Below, piece by piece: positions 1 through 8,294 of a stretch of 64,000 nt of DNA. Position numbers and translations under genes: made by a program. Numbering within the stretch: position 1 is the stretch's first letter; each line of letters starts with the position of its first letter. The stretch is from Amycolatopsis sacchari (GTDB lineage: Bacteria; Actinomycetota; Actinomycetes; Mycobacteriales; Pseudonocardiaceae), in the NCBI RefSeq assembly GCF_900114035.1, contig NZ_FORP01000022.1, positions 59,612-123,611 of the forward strand, given 5' to 3'. The notes beneath the pieces were generated by a model. It ran no database searches, had not been told where the DNA came from, and saw only the letters and a list, made by a program, of their open reading frames with translations.

Positions 1-2
1 CC

Positions 3-143
3 GGCGGCAGCGGGCTGGGGCTCGCGATGGTCGCCGAAGCCGTGCGGCGGCGGGGCGGGCGGGTGACCGTCGGGGAGTCGCCGGAGGGCGGTGCCCGCTT
101 CCAGGTGACGTGGCGGCGTGCCGGTAACGTCTCCGCTTCGTGA
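3..143 (+). CDS. Sensor histidine kinase, C-terminal fragment (gene starts before the window)
   Basis: Only the last 46 codons are inside the window. They hold a GGSGLGLAMV stretch, the G2 box of the HATPase_c ATP-binding domain, followed by the GG-V-x-V-xS-xxGGARF strand typical of the domain end. The gene therefore codes for the kinase of a two-component system; its sensor part and partner regulator lie to the left. The stop overlaps the GTG start of the NUDIX gene by four bases (GTGA), which suggests translational coupling. Nothing can be said about the signal it senses. Confidence 0.85.
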   Translation, partial: GGSGLGLAMVAEAVRRRGGRVTVGESPEGGARFQVTWRRAGNVSAS

Positions 144-535
144 AGGCGCGAGTGATCGTCGGGGCGGCCATCGTGCGGGGTGGTTCCCTGCTCGTCCAGC
201 AGCGGGCGTACCCACCCGAGGTCGCGGGGCGGTGGGAGCTGCCGGGCGGCCGCGTGGAACCGGGCGAGACCGAGCCGGAGGCGCTGCGCCGGGAGTGCGT
301 CGAGGAGCTGGGCGTGGAGATCACCGTCGGCACGCGTGTCGGGGCCGACGTGCCGTTGCGCTCGAACCTCGTGCTGCGGGTGTACTCCGCCGAGCTAACC
401 GACCCGGACGCGCGCCCGAAAGCCTTGGAGCACAAGGGAGTCCGGTGGATCGACGCCACCGCGCTCGACGACCTGCGGTGGCTGCCCGCGGACCTCGAAC
501 TGCTCCCCGCGCTGCACGAGCTGCTGGAAGCCTGA
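140..535 (+). CDS. NUDIX hydrolase, MutT-like
   Basis: This 131-residue protein carries a complete NUDIX box at residues 37-59: G-x5-E-x7-RE-CVEELG-V, with all metal-binding glutamates present. The length and the early box position fit the single-domain MutT or CTP-pyrophosphohydrolase group, which removes 8-oxo-dGTP or other unwanted nucleoside triphosphates from the cytosolic pool. The exact substrate cannot be read from the sequence. The GTG start overlaps the stop of the upstream sensor kinase, so the two are probably cotranscribed. It converges on trpS, with 21 bases between the stops. Confidence 0.88.
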   Translation: MKARVIVGAAIVRGGSLLVQQRAYPPEVAGRWELPGGRVEPGETEPEALRRECVEELGVEITVGTRVGADVPLRSNLVLRVYSAELTDPDARPKALEHKGVRWIDATALDDLRWLPADLELLPALHELLEA

Positions 536-556
536 GGTCCGCGGGCCACCGGTCCT

Positions 557-1519
557 TCAGCCCGCGCCGATCAGCCGCAGCGCCGAGCTGAGCCGGTGCT
601 CGCCGCGCTCCGCCGCTCGGGCCGCGCCCGCCTTGCGGATCCGGTCCAGCTCCGCCGGATCCGCCAGCAGCGCCAGCGTTCCTTCGCGGACCGGGCGCAG
701 CGTCTCGATCACCGCGTCCGCCACGGCCTCCTTCAACGCGCCGTACGAGCCGTACGCCTCCGCCACGTCACGCGGGCTGGTGCCGGTGCAGGCGGCGAGG
801 ATCTCCAGCAGGTTCGACACCCCCGGCCGCCGCTCGGGGTCGTAGGCGGGCACGGACTCGGCGTCGGTGACCGCGCGGCGCACCTTGCGGCGGATCAGGT
901 CCGGCTCGTCGAGCACGAACACCACCCCGGCCGCGTCCCGGCCGGACTTCGACATCTTCCGCGCCGGGTCGGCGAGGTCCCGCACGCGCGCCCCGGTGGG
1001 CGGCAGCACCGCCTCCGGCACGGTGAACACCTCGCCGTAGGTGGAGTTGAACCGCTTCGCGAGCGCGCGGGCCAGCTCCACGTGCTGCCGCTGGTCCTCG
1101 CCGACGGGCACCTCGTCCGCACCCAGCAGCAGGATGTCGGCGGCCATCAGCACGGGATAGGTCAGCAGGCTGAGCCGCACCCCGCTCTGGCCACCCGCCT
1201 TCTCCTTGAACTGGATCATCCGCGCGGCCTCGCCGAAACTGCACGTGCATTCCAGCAACCACGTCAGCGCGCCCAGTTCCCGCGCGAGATCGGATTGGAC
1301 GAAAACGCGTTCCGGGGCGATTCCGGACGCGATCAGCACGGCGAGCATCTCGCTGGTGCGCGCCCGCAGCCCGGCCGGGTTGTGCGAGGTGGTCATGGCG
1401 TGCAGGTCCGACACGAAGTACAGGTCCCGCGCCCCTCCTGCCGCGGCCCAGTGCGAGATCGCGCCCAGGTAGTTGCCGAGCTGGGCGTGCCCGGACGGGG
1501 TGATGCCGGAAAACCTCAT
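557..1519 (-). CDS. trpS: Tryptophanyl-tRNA synthetase
   Basis: Class I aminoacyl-tRNA synthetase of 320 residues that charges tRNA-Trp in the cytosol. The N-terminus FSGITPSG-HAQLGNYLGA contains the HIGH-type signature (residues 11-16), and KMSKS is at residues 188-192; both ATP-binding motifs are intact. I chose the ATG at 1519 because it gives the usual family N-terminus and is preceded by GAGGAG; the open frame continues upstream only through the leader. The gene lies behind a leader peptide with two adjacent Trp codons and a terminator (1576-1668). That arrangement suggests it is induced when charged tRNA-Trp runs low, as described for the auxiliary TrpRS1 of Streptomyces coelicolor. A second, unregulated trpS elsewhere in the genome is therefore possible. 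Confidence 0.95.
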   Translation of the reverse strand: MRFSGITPSGHAQLGNYLGAISHWAAAGGARDLYFVSDLHAMTTSHNPAGLRARTSEMLAVLIASGIAPERVFVQSDLARELGALTWLLECTCSFGEAARMIQFKEKAGGQSGVRLSLLTYPVLMAADILLLGADEVPVGEDQRQHVELARALAKRFNSTYGEVFTVPEAVLPPTGARVRDLADPARKMSKSGRDAAGVVFVLDEPDLIRRKVRRAVTDAESVPAYDPERRPGVSNLLEILAACTGTSPRDVAEAYGSYGALKEAVADAVIETLRPVREGTLALLADPAELDRIRKAGAARAAERGEHRLSSALRLIGAG

Positions 1520-1575
1520 GGGGTCTGCTCCTCGAAGGTCGGTGCCGCCCGCGCGGACCGCCTCCCCGGACACGG

Positions 1576-1600
1576 AAAAGGCCGCCCTCGCGGGGCGGCC
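1576..1600 (-). terminator. Attenuator terminator in the trpS leader
   Basis: On the minus strand an 8-bp GC-only stem, GGCCGCCC (1600-1593) and GGGCGGCC (1587-1580), encloses a 5-base loop and is followed by TTTT (1579-1576). It lies between the leader peptide and trpS, so it would stop transcription before the structural gene. Confidence 0.88.
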
Positions 1601-1643
1601 TGGATGTGTCAGCGCACAGCGATTCAGCCGCCCGGGGGCGGCC
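1580..1643 (-). promoter_or_regulatory. Ribosome-mediated transcription attenuator of trpS
   Basis: Four mutually complementary RNA segments can be traced on the minus strand: segment 1 GGCCGCCC (1643-1636) starts within the second Trp codon, segment 2 GGGCGGC is at 1633-1627, segment 3 GGCCGCCC at 1600-1593, and segment 4 GGGCGGCC at 1587-1580. Pairings 1:2 plus 3:4 give the terminator. A ribosome stalled on the two Trp codons would mask segment 1 and allow 2:3, a 7-bp antiterminator. Confidence 0.82.
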
Positions 1644-1668
1644 ACCACAGTCCGGTGAAGCTGCGCAT
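1624..1668 (-). CDS. trpS leader peptide (14 residues, tandem Trp)
   Basis: A 14-codon frame starting with ATG at 1668 encodes MRSFTGLWWPPPGG and stops at 1624. Two consecutive TGG codons (1647-1642) act as the Trp sensor. No strong Shine-Dalgarno sequence is visible, so translation may be leaderless or weakly initiated. The peptide is too short for ordinary gene finders. Its position, codon content and the overlap of its coding sequence with the first RNA segment of the attenuator support a purely regulatory role. Confidence 0.85.
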   Translation of the reverse strand: MRSFTGLWWPPPGG

Positions 1669-1777
1669 GGGAGCACTTTAACGCCGGTCCGCGGTTCTTT
1701 ACCACCGCATGACCGATGTGATCGACCAGTCCCGAATCGAAACCGCCGGTATGCCGCGACGGAGCTACCGTCAATTC

Positions 1778-2077
1778 ATGTATGTGGTTCTGCTGACCTT
1801 CACGGCCCCGATGGAAGAAGTCGACTACGCATTGCCCGATCACGCGAAGTGGCTCGAAAAGCACTTCCAGGCGGGCGAGTTCCTCGCCGCCGGGCGCTGC
1901 AACCCGCGGGAGGGCGGGGTGATCCTCACGCGCCCCATGTCGCGGGCGAAGCTGGAGGCGATCCTCTGCCTCGACCCGTTCGCGCTCCAGCACCTCGCGA
2001 CGTACGAGATCGTCGAGTTCGCGGCGACCCGCACCGCGCCGGAGCTGAGCGCCCTCAACGAGGCGGTGCTGGCCTAA
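1778..2077 (+). CDS. YCII-related domain protein
   Basis: A 99-residue protein with the YciI fold pattern: a MYVVLLTFTAP beta strand, an HAKWLEKHFQAGEFLAAGR helix-strand segment with the conserved His, and a DPFALQHLATYEIVEF C-terminal part. The family is a small ferredoxin-like alpha/beta barrel of largely unknown function, sometimes linked to muconolactone-like chemistry. I prefer the ATG at 1778 because it gives the family-typical N-terminus; in-frame starts at 1709 and 1751 would add an unrelated tail. The stop overlaps that of the convergent Cys-rich gene by three bases. Confidence 0.8.
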   Translation: MYVVLLTFTAPMEEVDYALPDHAKWLEKHFQAGEFLAAGRCNPREGGVILTRPMSRAKLEAILCLDPFALQHLATYEIVEFAATRTAPELSALNEAVLA

Positions 2078-2217
2078 GCGGCCGCCTTCGCCTTCTTCAG
2101 TGCGAGCACGGGGCACTTCTTGCAGCGGCTCGAAGACCGGCAGCACTTCTTCTTCACCTTGCCGGCCTTGATGAGCTTGCGGACGACCGCCTGGGGGTCC
2201 GCGTTCTTCTTGCCCAT
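2074..2217 (-). CDS. Small Lys- and Cys-rich protein under an iron box
   Basis: A 47-residue, very basic protein beginning MGKKNADPQAVVRKLIKAGK, with four cysteines arranged CC-x5-C-x2-C at residues 25-35, a plausible metal or iron-sulfur ligand set. I believe related small proteins occur in other actinomycetes but cannot name a family. The start codon is only four bases from a 19-bp DtxR/IdeR-type operator, and a TAACCT hexamer inside that operator sits seven bases before the ATG, as expected for the -10 box of a leaderless transcript. This implies repression when iron is plentiful. Its function is unknown. Confidence 0.78.
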   Translation of the reverse strand: MGKKNADPQAVVRKLIKAGKVKKKCCRSSSRCKKCPVLALKKAKAAA

Positions 2218-2221
2218 CCAG

Positions 2222-2240
2222 TTAGGTTAGGCGCACCTAA
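2222..2240 (-). promoter_or_regulatory. Iron box (DtxR/IdeR/DmdR-type operator)
   Basis: TTAGGTTAGGCGCACCTAA matches the 19-bp IdeR/DmdR consensus TTAGGTTAGSCTAACCTAA at all but two bases. It overlaps the presumed -10 region of the small Cys-rich gene and is 126 bases upstream of typA. Direction of control is inferred to be the minus-strand gene. Confidence 0.85.
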
Positions 2241-2365
2241 CTGGAGATGCAGCGTGGCGGGGGTCACAAAGGGGCGGAGGGTATCCTGGAGAAGACTGCC
2301 CGTTGGCCAGAGCCGGCGCGGGGGTCTTCCCCCTTCAGACCTTTTAGTACTTCAGGAGCCTTCGC

Positions 2366-4264
2366 GTGCCCGCAGCAACCGCCGAGAAGGTCCGCACGGA
2401 CCTGCGCAACGTGGCCATCGTGGCACACGTCGACCACGGCAAGACCACCCTGGTCGACGCCATGCTCCGCCAGTCGGGAGCCTTCGCCGAGCGCGCCGAG
2501 GTCGTCGACCGGGTCATGGACTCCGGCGAGCTCGAGCGCGAGAAGGGCATCACGATCCTGGCCAAGAACACGGCCATCCACCGCCAGACGCCGGACGGCG
2601 CGGTCACCATCAACGTGATCGACACCCCCGGCCACGCCGACTTCGGTGGCGAGGTCGAGCGCGGCCTCGCGATGGTCGACGGCGTGGTCCTGCTCGTGGA
2701 CGCGAGCGAGGGCCCGCTGCCGCAGACCCGCTTCGTGCTGCGCAAGACCCTCGAAGCCGGGCTGCCGGTGGTCCTCGTCGTGAACAAGGTCGACCGCCCC
2801 GACGCGCGGATCGCCGAGGTCGTCGAGGAGACCCACGACCTGCTGCTCGACCTCGCGGGCGACATCGAGGACGCCGACCTGGACGCGGTGCTCGACCTGC
2901 CCGTCGTCTACGCCTCCGCCCGCGCCGGCCGCGCGAGCCTGGAGCGCCCCGCCGACGGCGACCTGCCCGACAGCGAGAACCTCGACCCGCTGTTCGAGAC
3001 CCTGCTGCGCCACGTCCCGCCGCCCCAGGCCGACGTCGACGGCCCGCTGCGCGCGCTGGTGACCAACCTCGACGCGTCGAACTTCCTCGGCCGCATCGCG
3101 CTCATCCGCATCCACTCCGGCAAGCTGCGCAAGGGCCAGACCGTCGCGTGGCTGCGCGAGGACGGCACGGTGCAGAACGTGCGGATCTCCGAGCTGCTGG
3201 TCACCGAGGCCCTGGAGCGCGTGCCCGCGCAGGAGGCCGCCGCGGGCGACCTCGTCGCGATCGCCGGCATCCCGGACATCACGATCGGTGACACCCTCGC
3301 CGACGTCGAGAACCCCGAGGCCCTGCCGCGGATCACCGTGGACGAGCCCGCCATCTCGATGACGATCGGCGTCAACACCTCGCCGCTGGCGGGCCGCAAC
3401 GGCGGGGACAAGCTCACCGCCCGGCTGGTCAAGGCCCGGCTGGACGCCGAGCTCGTCGGCAACGTGAGCATCAAGGTGCTGCCCACCGACCGCCCCGACA
3501 CGTGGGAGGTCCAGGGCCGTGGCGAGCTGGCGCTGGCGATCCTCGTCGAGCAGATGCGCCGCGAGGGCTTCGAGCTGACCGTCGGCAAGCCGCAGGTGGT
3601 CACCAGGACCATCGACGGCAAGTTGCACGAGCCGTTCGAGCGGCTGACGATCGACTCGCCGGAGGAGCACCTCGGCTCGATCACGCAGCTGATGGCGGCG
3701 CGCAAGGGCCGCATGGAGCACATGGGCGGCAACGGCACCGGCCGCATCCGGCTGGAGTACGTGCTGCCCGCGCGCGGCCTGATCGGGTTCCGCACGGACT
3801 TCCTCACCGAGACGCGCGGCACCGGCATCGCCAACCACGTGTTCGAGGGCTACTTCCCGTGGGCGGGCGAGATCCGCACGCGGCACACCGGTTCGCTCGT
3901 CGCCGACCGCTCCGGCCCGGTGACGTCGTACGCGATGATCCAGCTGGCCGACCGCGGGACCTTCTTCGTGGAGCCGGGCGCCGAGGTGTACGAGGGCATG
4001 GTCGTCGGGGAGAACCCGCGTGCCGAGGACCTCGACATCAACATCACCAAGGAGAAGAAGCTCACGAACATGCGCTCGTCCACGGGTGACGAGCTCGAGC
4101 GCCTCGCCCGCCCGCGCAAGCTGGGCCTGGAGGAGGCGCTGGAGTTCTGCGCTGCCGACGAGTGCGTCGAGGTGGCGCCGGAGGCCGTGCGCGTGCGCAA
4201 GGTGACGCTGGACATCAGCCAGCGGGCCAAGGAGCGTTCGCGCGCGAAGAGCCTGCCCAAGTAA
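2366..4264 (+). CDS. typA: Translational GTPase TypA/BipA
   Basis: A ribosome-associated GTPase of 632 residues, the normal family length, that assists ribosome assembly and stress adaptation. G1 is AHVDHGKTT (residues 20-28), G3 is DTPGH (86-90) and G4 is NKVD (140-143), followed by EF-G-like domains II, III and V and the family-specific C-terminal domain. The GTG at 2366 follows CAGGAG by seven bases. It precedes an LpqW-like lipoprotein gene, the same order (typA-lpqW) I recall for M. tuberculosis Rv1165-Rv1166, which supports vertical inheritance. No regulatory site could be assigned apart from the nearby iron box, which faces the other way. Confidence 0.97.
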   Translation: MPAATAEKVRTDLRNVAIVAHVDHGKTTLVDAMLRQSGAFAERAEVVDRVMDSGELEREKGITILAKNTAIHRQTPDGAVTINVIDTPGHADFGGEVERGLAMVDGVVLLVDASEGPLPQTRFVLRKTLEAGLPVVLVVNKVDRPDARIAEVVEETHDLLLDLAGDIEDADLDAVLDLPVVYASARAGRASLERPADGDLPDSENLDPLFETLLRHVPPPQADVDGPLRALVTNLDASNFLGRIALIRIHSGKLRKGQTVAWLREDGTVQNVRISELLVTEALERVPAQEAAAGDLVAIAGIPDITIGDTLADVENPEALPRITVDEPAISMTIGVNTSPLAGRNGGDKLTARLVKARLDAELVGNVSIKVLPTDRPDTWEVQGRGELALAILVEQMRREGFELTVGKPQVVTRTIDGKLHEPFERLTIDSPEEHLGSITQLMAARKGRMEHMGGNGTGRIRLEYVLPARGLIGFRTDFLTETRGTGIANHVFEGYFPWAGEIRTRHTGSLVADRSGPVTSYAMIQLADRGTFFVEPGAEVYEGMVVGENPRAEDLDINITKEKKLTNMRSSTGDELERLARPRKLGLEEALEFCAADECVEVAPEAVRVRKVTLDISQRAKERSRAKSLPK

Positions 4265-4414
4265 GCCCTGATCGGGAACCCGCCGGGGGTGGCGGACGTC
4301 CACCTCACGGCGGTACCCGATACGGTGCCGGACGGCTCCGGCGTCTTCGGGAATTCCGTACCGGGGTGCGGGGCCTTGTGGCACCATCGTGGGCTCATCG
4401 CCTGGGGAGGCAGC

Positions 4415-6142
4415 GTGCGGACGAGCAGAGCGGCGGCACTGGTCCTGGTGCTCGTTGCCGTGCTGACCGCGTGCACCTCCACGCCGCCGCCCCCGGTCGT
4501 CACGTCGCCGGTGGCGCAGTCCACCACGCCGGTGCCCGGCCCGTCGCAGATCGTGGTCGGCGTCGACGACATCGTCGGCGGCTACAACCCGCACAACCTC
4601 GCCGACCAGTCGACGATCACCACGGCGCTCTCGCAGCTGCTGCTGCCGTCGGTGTTCCGGCAGTCCGACGACGGCCAGTACCAGCTCGACACCACGCTGA
4701 TGCGCTCGGCCGAGGTGACGTCGGAGAGCCCGTTCACGGTCACCTACCTCATCCGTCAGGACGCGTCGTGGTCCGACGGCGCCCCGATCGCGGTCGAGGA
4801 CTTCGTTTACCTCGCCGACGCGATGCGGGACCAGCCCGGCGTCGTGCAGCCCGCGGGCTACCGCCTCATCTCCGCGATCCAGCCCAGCGAGGGCGGCAAG
4901 GGCGTTCAGGTGACGTTCTCACAGCCTTATCCCGGCTGGAAGACGTTGTTCTCCAACCTCCTGCCCCAGCACCTGCTGAAGGACGCCCCAGGAGGCTGGC
5001 AGGGGGCTTTGCAGGGCAGTTTCCCGGCCTACGGCGGCCCGTTCTCCATCAAGCAGCTCGACACCGCGCGCGGGGAGATCATCCTGGAGCGCAACGAGCG
5101 GTACTGGGACAAGCCGGCGGCCGTGGACCAGATCGTCCTGCGCCGGTCGGACGAGGCCGGCCTGGCGGCGGCGCTGCGCAGCGGCAACGAGCAGTTCGTG
5201 CTCTCGCGCACGGACGCCACCGGCCTGAAGCTGCTCCAGGACCTCGGGGCGGGTGTGCGGCTGCACACCGTGCCCAGCCCCCGCGTGGCCGACGTGCTGT
5301 TGCGCCCGGCGAACGGCGTGCTGGTCAACGACAACGTGCGGGCGGGCGTCGCGGCGCTGCTCGACCGGAACAAGCTGATCGACGAGGGCGCCGCGGGCGG
5401 TCCGTCCGCGGGCTTGCGGGCCGACGCGGAGGTGCTCGCACCGGCCATGCCCGGCTACGCCGCGACAATTCCCGCGAACGTGTCAACGCCCGATTCGGGG
5501 ACAGCCGATCAGTTGTTGCGGAGCGCGGGCTACACCAAGGACGCGGGCACCTGGCGCAAGGACGGCAAGGCGCTCTCGCTCGTCGTCGCCTCGCCGGGGC
5601 AGCAGGAGCCGTACGCGAGCGTCGCGAAGGAGCTGGCACGCCAGCTCACGGCGGCGGGTGTGCAGGTCACGACCATCAACCCGGAGCCGAGGGACCTGTT
5701 CTCGAACCTGCTGGCCATGCCGGTATCGAGGGCGGGTCAGCCGGGCTCGGACGGCTCCGGGAACGTCGGCGTGGACATCGCGGTCGTCCCGCTGCCGACC
5801 GGCGGTGACCCGGCCACCGTGCTCGCCTCGACCTTCGGCTGCCGCCCCGGGCAGACCGGCGGCAGCACGTCGGGCAGCACCGCCGTCGTGCCGGCCAACC
5901 CGGCCGCGGTGTGCGACTCCGAGCTGCAGTCGACCATCGAGGAGGCGCTCACCGGCACGAAGACGATGGCCGAGGCCCTCACCGAGCTCGAACCGAAGCT
6001 GTGGGCGCAACACACGGTGATCCCCCTGTTCCAGCTCGCAGACACGCTGGGGCTCGGAAACGGCATTTCCGGCGTGACGCCGGGGCCGCCGATGGCTGGG
6101 CCGTTCGGGTCAGCCGTGAACTGGACACGTGGCGGCAAGTAA
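4415..6142 (+). CDS. lpqW: LpqW-like lipoprotein, ABC substrate-binding protein family 5
   Basis: A 575-residue secreted lipoprotein: a basic N-terminus, a hydrophobic stretch and lipobox LTAC with the acylated Cys at residue 20. The body has the family 5 (peptide/nickel) solute-binding fold, with YNPHNLADQ near the N-terminus and SW-SDGAPIAVEDF. The GTG at 4415 follows GGGGAGG. Position directly after typA, and the degenerate binding-protein sequence, match mycobacterial LpqW, which regulates lipoarabinomannan/PIM synthesis rather than importing peptides. An alternative is that it serves the peptide transporter downstream, but that operon has its own binding protein. The symbol rests on context and is tentative. 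Confidence 0.75.
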   Translation: MRTSRAAALVLVLVAVLTACTSTPPPPVVTSPVAQSTTPVPGPSQIVVGVDDIVGGYNPHNLADQSTITTALSQLLLPSVFRQSDDGQYQLDTTLMRSAEVTSESPFTVTYLIRQDASWSDGAPIAVEDFVYLADAMRDQPGVVQPAGYRLISAIQPSEGGKGVQVTFSQPYPGWKTLFSNLLPQHLLKDAPGGWQGALQGSFPAYGGPFSIKQLDTARGEIILERNERYWDKPAAVDQIVLRRSDEAGLAAALRSGNEQFVLSRTDATGLKLLQDLGAGVRLHTVPSPRVADVLLRPANGVLVNDNVRAGVAALLDRNKLIDEGAAGGPSAGLRADAEVLAPAMPGYAATIPANVSTPDSGTADQLLRSAGYTKDAGTWRKDGKALSLVVASPGQQEPYASVAKELARQLTAAGVQVTTINPEPRDLFSNLLAMPVSRAGQPGSDGSGNVGVDIAVVPLPTGGDPATVLASTFGCRPGQTGGSTSGSTAVVPANPAAVCDSELQSTIEEALTGTKTMAEALTELEPKLWAQHTVIPLFQLADTLGLGNGISGVTPGPPMAGPFGSAVNWTRGGK

Positions 6143-6334
6143 CCAACGTATGTCCTCGTGTTAGCGGGAAGTCACCCTTTGGTCACAATCGTTCCCGGAG
6201 TGGTGACTCCTCGTGTTGAGGTTCCTAGCGTTCTCCGGCAGTGCGCCGACGCGTGCATTCGGTGTGACATAAGCTCCCGCCTAACGCGCAGGAGCGGTGT
6301 GGGCGCGAGCCCAGTGCTAGGAGGGCACACATAA

Positions 6335-8125
6335 ATGAGGAGATGGAAAGCAGCTTCGGCCGTCACAGTGGCCGCGGCTGCCGCGCTCGTGCTGAGCGCC
6401 TGCAGCGGCGGCAGCGACGGCGGGTCGGACCAGAACGGTTCGAGCACCGACGTCAAGAGCATGGCCGTCGGCAAGGCGGAAAACGCCAACGCCGGCACGT
6501 ACAAGCTGGGTGACGTGCCGAGCTGGCCCGGGCCGGTCACCATCGGTATCGACGACGCGTACTCGGCGTACAACAACCAGACGCCGGACAGCAACACGTC
6601 GTACAACACCTACATCCTGACTGCCGTCCTCGCCGGCTCCGACGTGCTGGACGGCAACAACAAGGTGTTGCTGAACAACGACGTCCTCGACTCCTGGGAC
6701 GTGACCTCCACCAACCCGTACACGGTCACCTACAAGATCAAGCCGGGTGTCAAGTGGTCCGACGGCGTTGCCTGGAACTGCAAGGACTTCTACCTCGCGT
6801 GGCTGTCCGGCAGCGGCAAGGTCAAGGCGTTCAACGCCGCGTCGACGACGGGTTACGACCTGATCAACGACGCGAAGTGCGTTGACGACCAGACCTTCGT
6901 CACCACCTACTCGCAGCCCTACGTCGACTACAAGGGCCTGTTCGACAGCGCCCAGATGCTGCCGGCGCACATCCTCGAGAAGCAGACCGGCATCGCGGAC
7001 ATCACCAAGCTCACGCCGAGCAGCGACCCGGCCGAGCTGACAAAGGCCGGCGACTTCTGGACCAACGGCTGGAAGGGCTTCAAGGCCGACATCATGCCGG
7101 CGTCGGGCCCGTACATGATCTCCGCGTTCGACGAGAACCAGGGTGTCGTCACCCTGAAGAAGAACCCGCAGTGGATCGGCGCCAAGGGCGGTCCGGAGAC
7201 GGTCATCGTCAAGAAGTTCTCGGACACGAAGGCGATGGCCACCGCGCTCCAGAACGGTGAGATCAACGTCGTCGCGTCGACGCAGCCGGACGCCACCGCC
7301 GCCGACACCCTCAAGGGCCTCTCGGCGCAGGGCGTGATCTACGGCTCCGCGCCGCAGCTGACGTACGAGCACCTGGACATGAACTACAAGAATGCGATCC
7401 TCAAGGACGAGGCAGCGCGCAAGGCGTTCTTCCAGGTCGTGGACCGCAAGGAGATCACCGACAAGCTCCTCAAGGAGGTGCAGTCGGACGTCGCCCCGAC
7501 CAACAGCCTGATCTGGACCCCGGCCGAGGCCGGCTACAAGGACGCGGGCTACGGCACCACCGCCGGTGTCGGTGCGGCCGAGGCGAAGAAGACGCTGGAG
7601 GCCGACGGCTGGACCCTGGGTGCCGACGGCATCTACCAGAAGAACGGCCAGCGCTTCTCGGTGACGATCTCGCACAACAACAACTCGCGTCGTGACCAGA
7701 CGGTCGAGATCATCCAGTCCCAGGCCAAGGCCGCGGGCATCGAGATCAAGAACGACAACGACCCGACGTTCCTCTCCGGTGGCCGCGTGAGCACCGGTAA
7801 CTGGGACATCGCGTTGTTCGGCTGGTCGCAGGCGCCGTTCAAGTCGCAGTCGCAGCCGATCTACTCGACCGGCGGCAGCCAGAACTACCAGGCGTACAGC
7901 GACCCGAAGGTCGACGACGCGTTCAAGCAGGCCGTCGTGGCCACCGACGAGACCACGGCGAACCAGCACTACGCGGAGGCCGACAAGGGCATCGCGGCGG
8001 ACTACGCTTCGCTGCCGCTGTTCGCGACGCCTTCCATGTGGGCGTTCCAGGGCGTGGACCGCGTGTACATGCAGTCGTACAACGGTGCGCTGTGGAACGT
8101 CGGTGAGTGGGAGCAGCGGAAGTAA
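6335..8125 (+). CDS. Peptide ABC transporter substrate-binding lipoprotein
   Basis: A 596-residue family 5 solute-binding protein with a signal peptide ending in lipobox LSAC (Cys at residue 23), followed by a GGSDGG linker typical of lipoproteins anchored outside the membrane. The core contains VKWSDGVAWNCKDFYLAW and the usual C-terminal ASLPLFATPSMWAF segment. It presents peptides to the permeases encoded downstream. The ATG follows TAGGAGGG. A strong hairpin separates it from the permease genes, which would let the binding protein be made in excess. Codon use is notably optimised (many AAG, AAC, GTC), consistent with high expression. Confidence 0.92.
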   Translation: MRRWKAASAVTVAAAAALVLSACSGGSDGGSDQNGSSTDVKSMAVGKAENANAGTYKLGDVPSWPGPVTIGIDDAYSAYNNQTPDSNTSYNTYILTAVLAGSDVLDGNNKVLLNNDVLDSWDVTSTNPYTVTYKIKPGVKWSDGVAWNCKDFYLAWLSGSGKVKAFNAASTTGYDLINDAKCVDDQTFVTTYSQPYVDYKGLFDSAQMLPAHILEKQTGIADITKLTPSSDPAELTKAGDFWTNGWKGFKADIMPASGPYMISAFDENQGVVTLKKNPQWIGAKGGPETVIVKKFSDTKAMATALQNGEINVVASTQPDATAADTLKGLSAQGVIYGSAPQLTYEHLDMNYKNAILKDEAARKAFFQVVDRKEITDKLLKEVQSDVAPTNSLIWTPAEAGYKDAGYGTTAGVGAAEAKKTLEADGWTLGADGIYQKNGQRFSVTISHNNNSRRDQTVEIIQSQAKAAGIEIKNDNDPTFLSGGRVSTGNWDIALFGWSQAPFKSQSQPIYSTGGSQNYQAYSDPKVDDAFKQAVVATDETTANQHYAEADKGIAADYASLPLFATPSMWAFQGVDRVYMQSYNGALWNVGEWEQRK

Positions 8126-8154
8126 TCTTCCCGGCTGACCGACATCCCTGGTGG

Positions 8155-8194
8155 AGTCCGGGGGCGCGGGGTACGAACCCCCGGCCCCCGGACT
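8155..8194 (+). terminator. Hairpin between binding-protein and permease genes
   Basis: Perfect 11-bp arms (AGTCCGGGGGC at 8155-8165 and its complement at 8184-8194), with further pairing inside the loop. There is no T-tract. It probably stabilises the 3' end of the binding-protein mRNA and partly terminates before the permease genes. Confidence 0.7.
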
Positions 8195-8294
8195 TCCTCC
8201 GGAAGTAGCTGTCGACCGTTGGGCGACCCCCAGTACGGTGGACACCGGGCGCGGCTGCATACTTCCGGCCAGGCCCGGATGAGGAGCTATCTCG

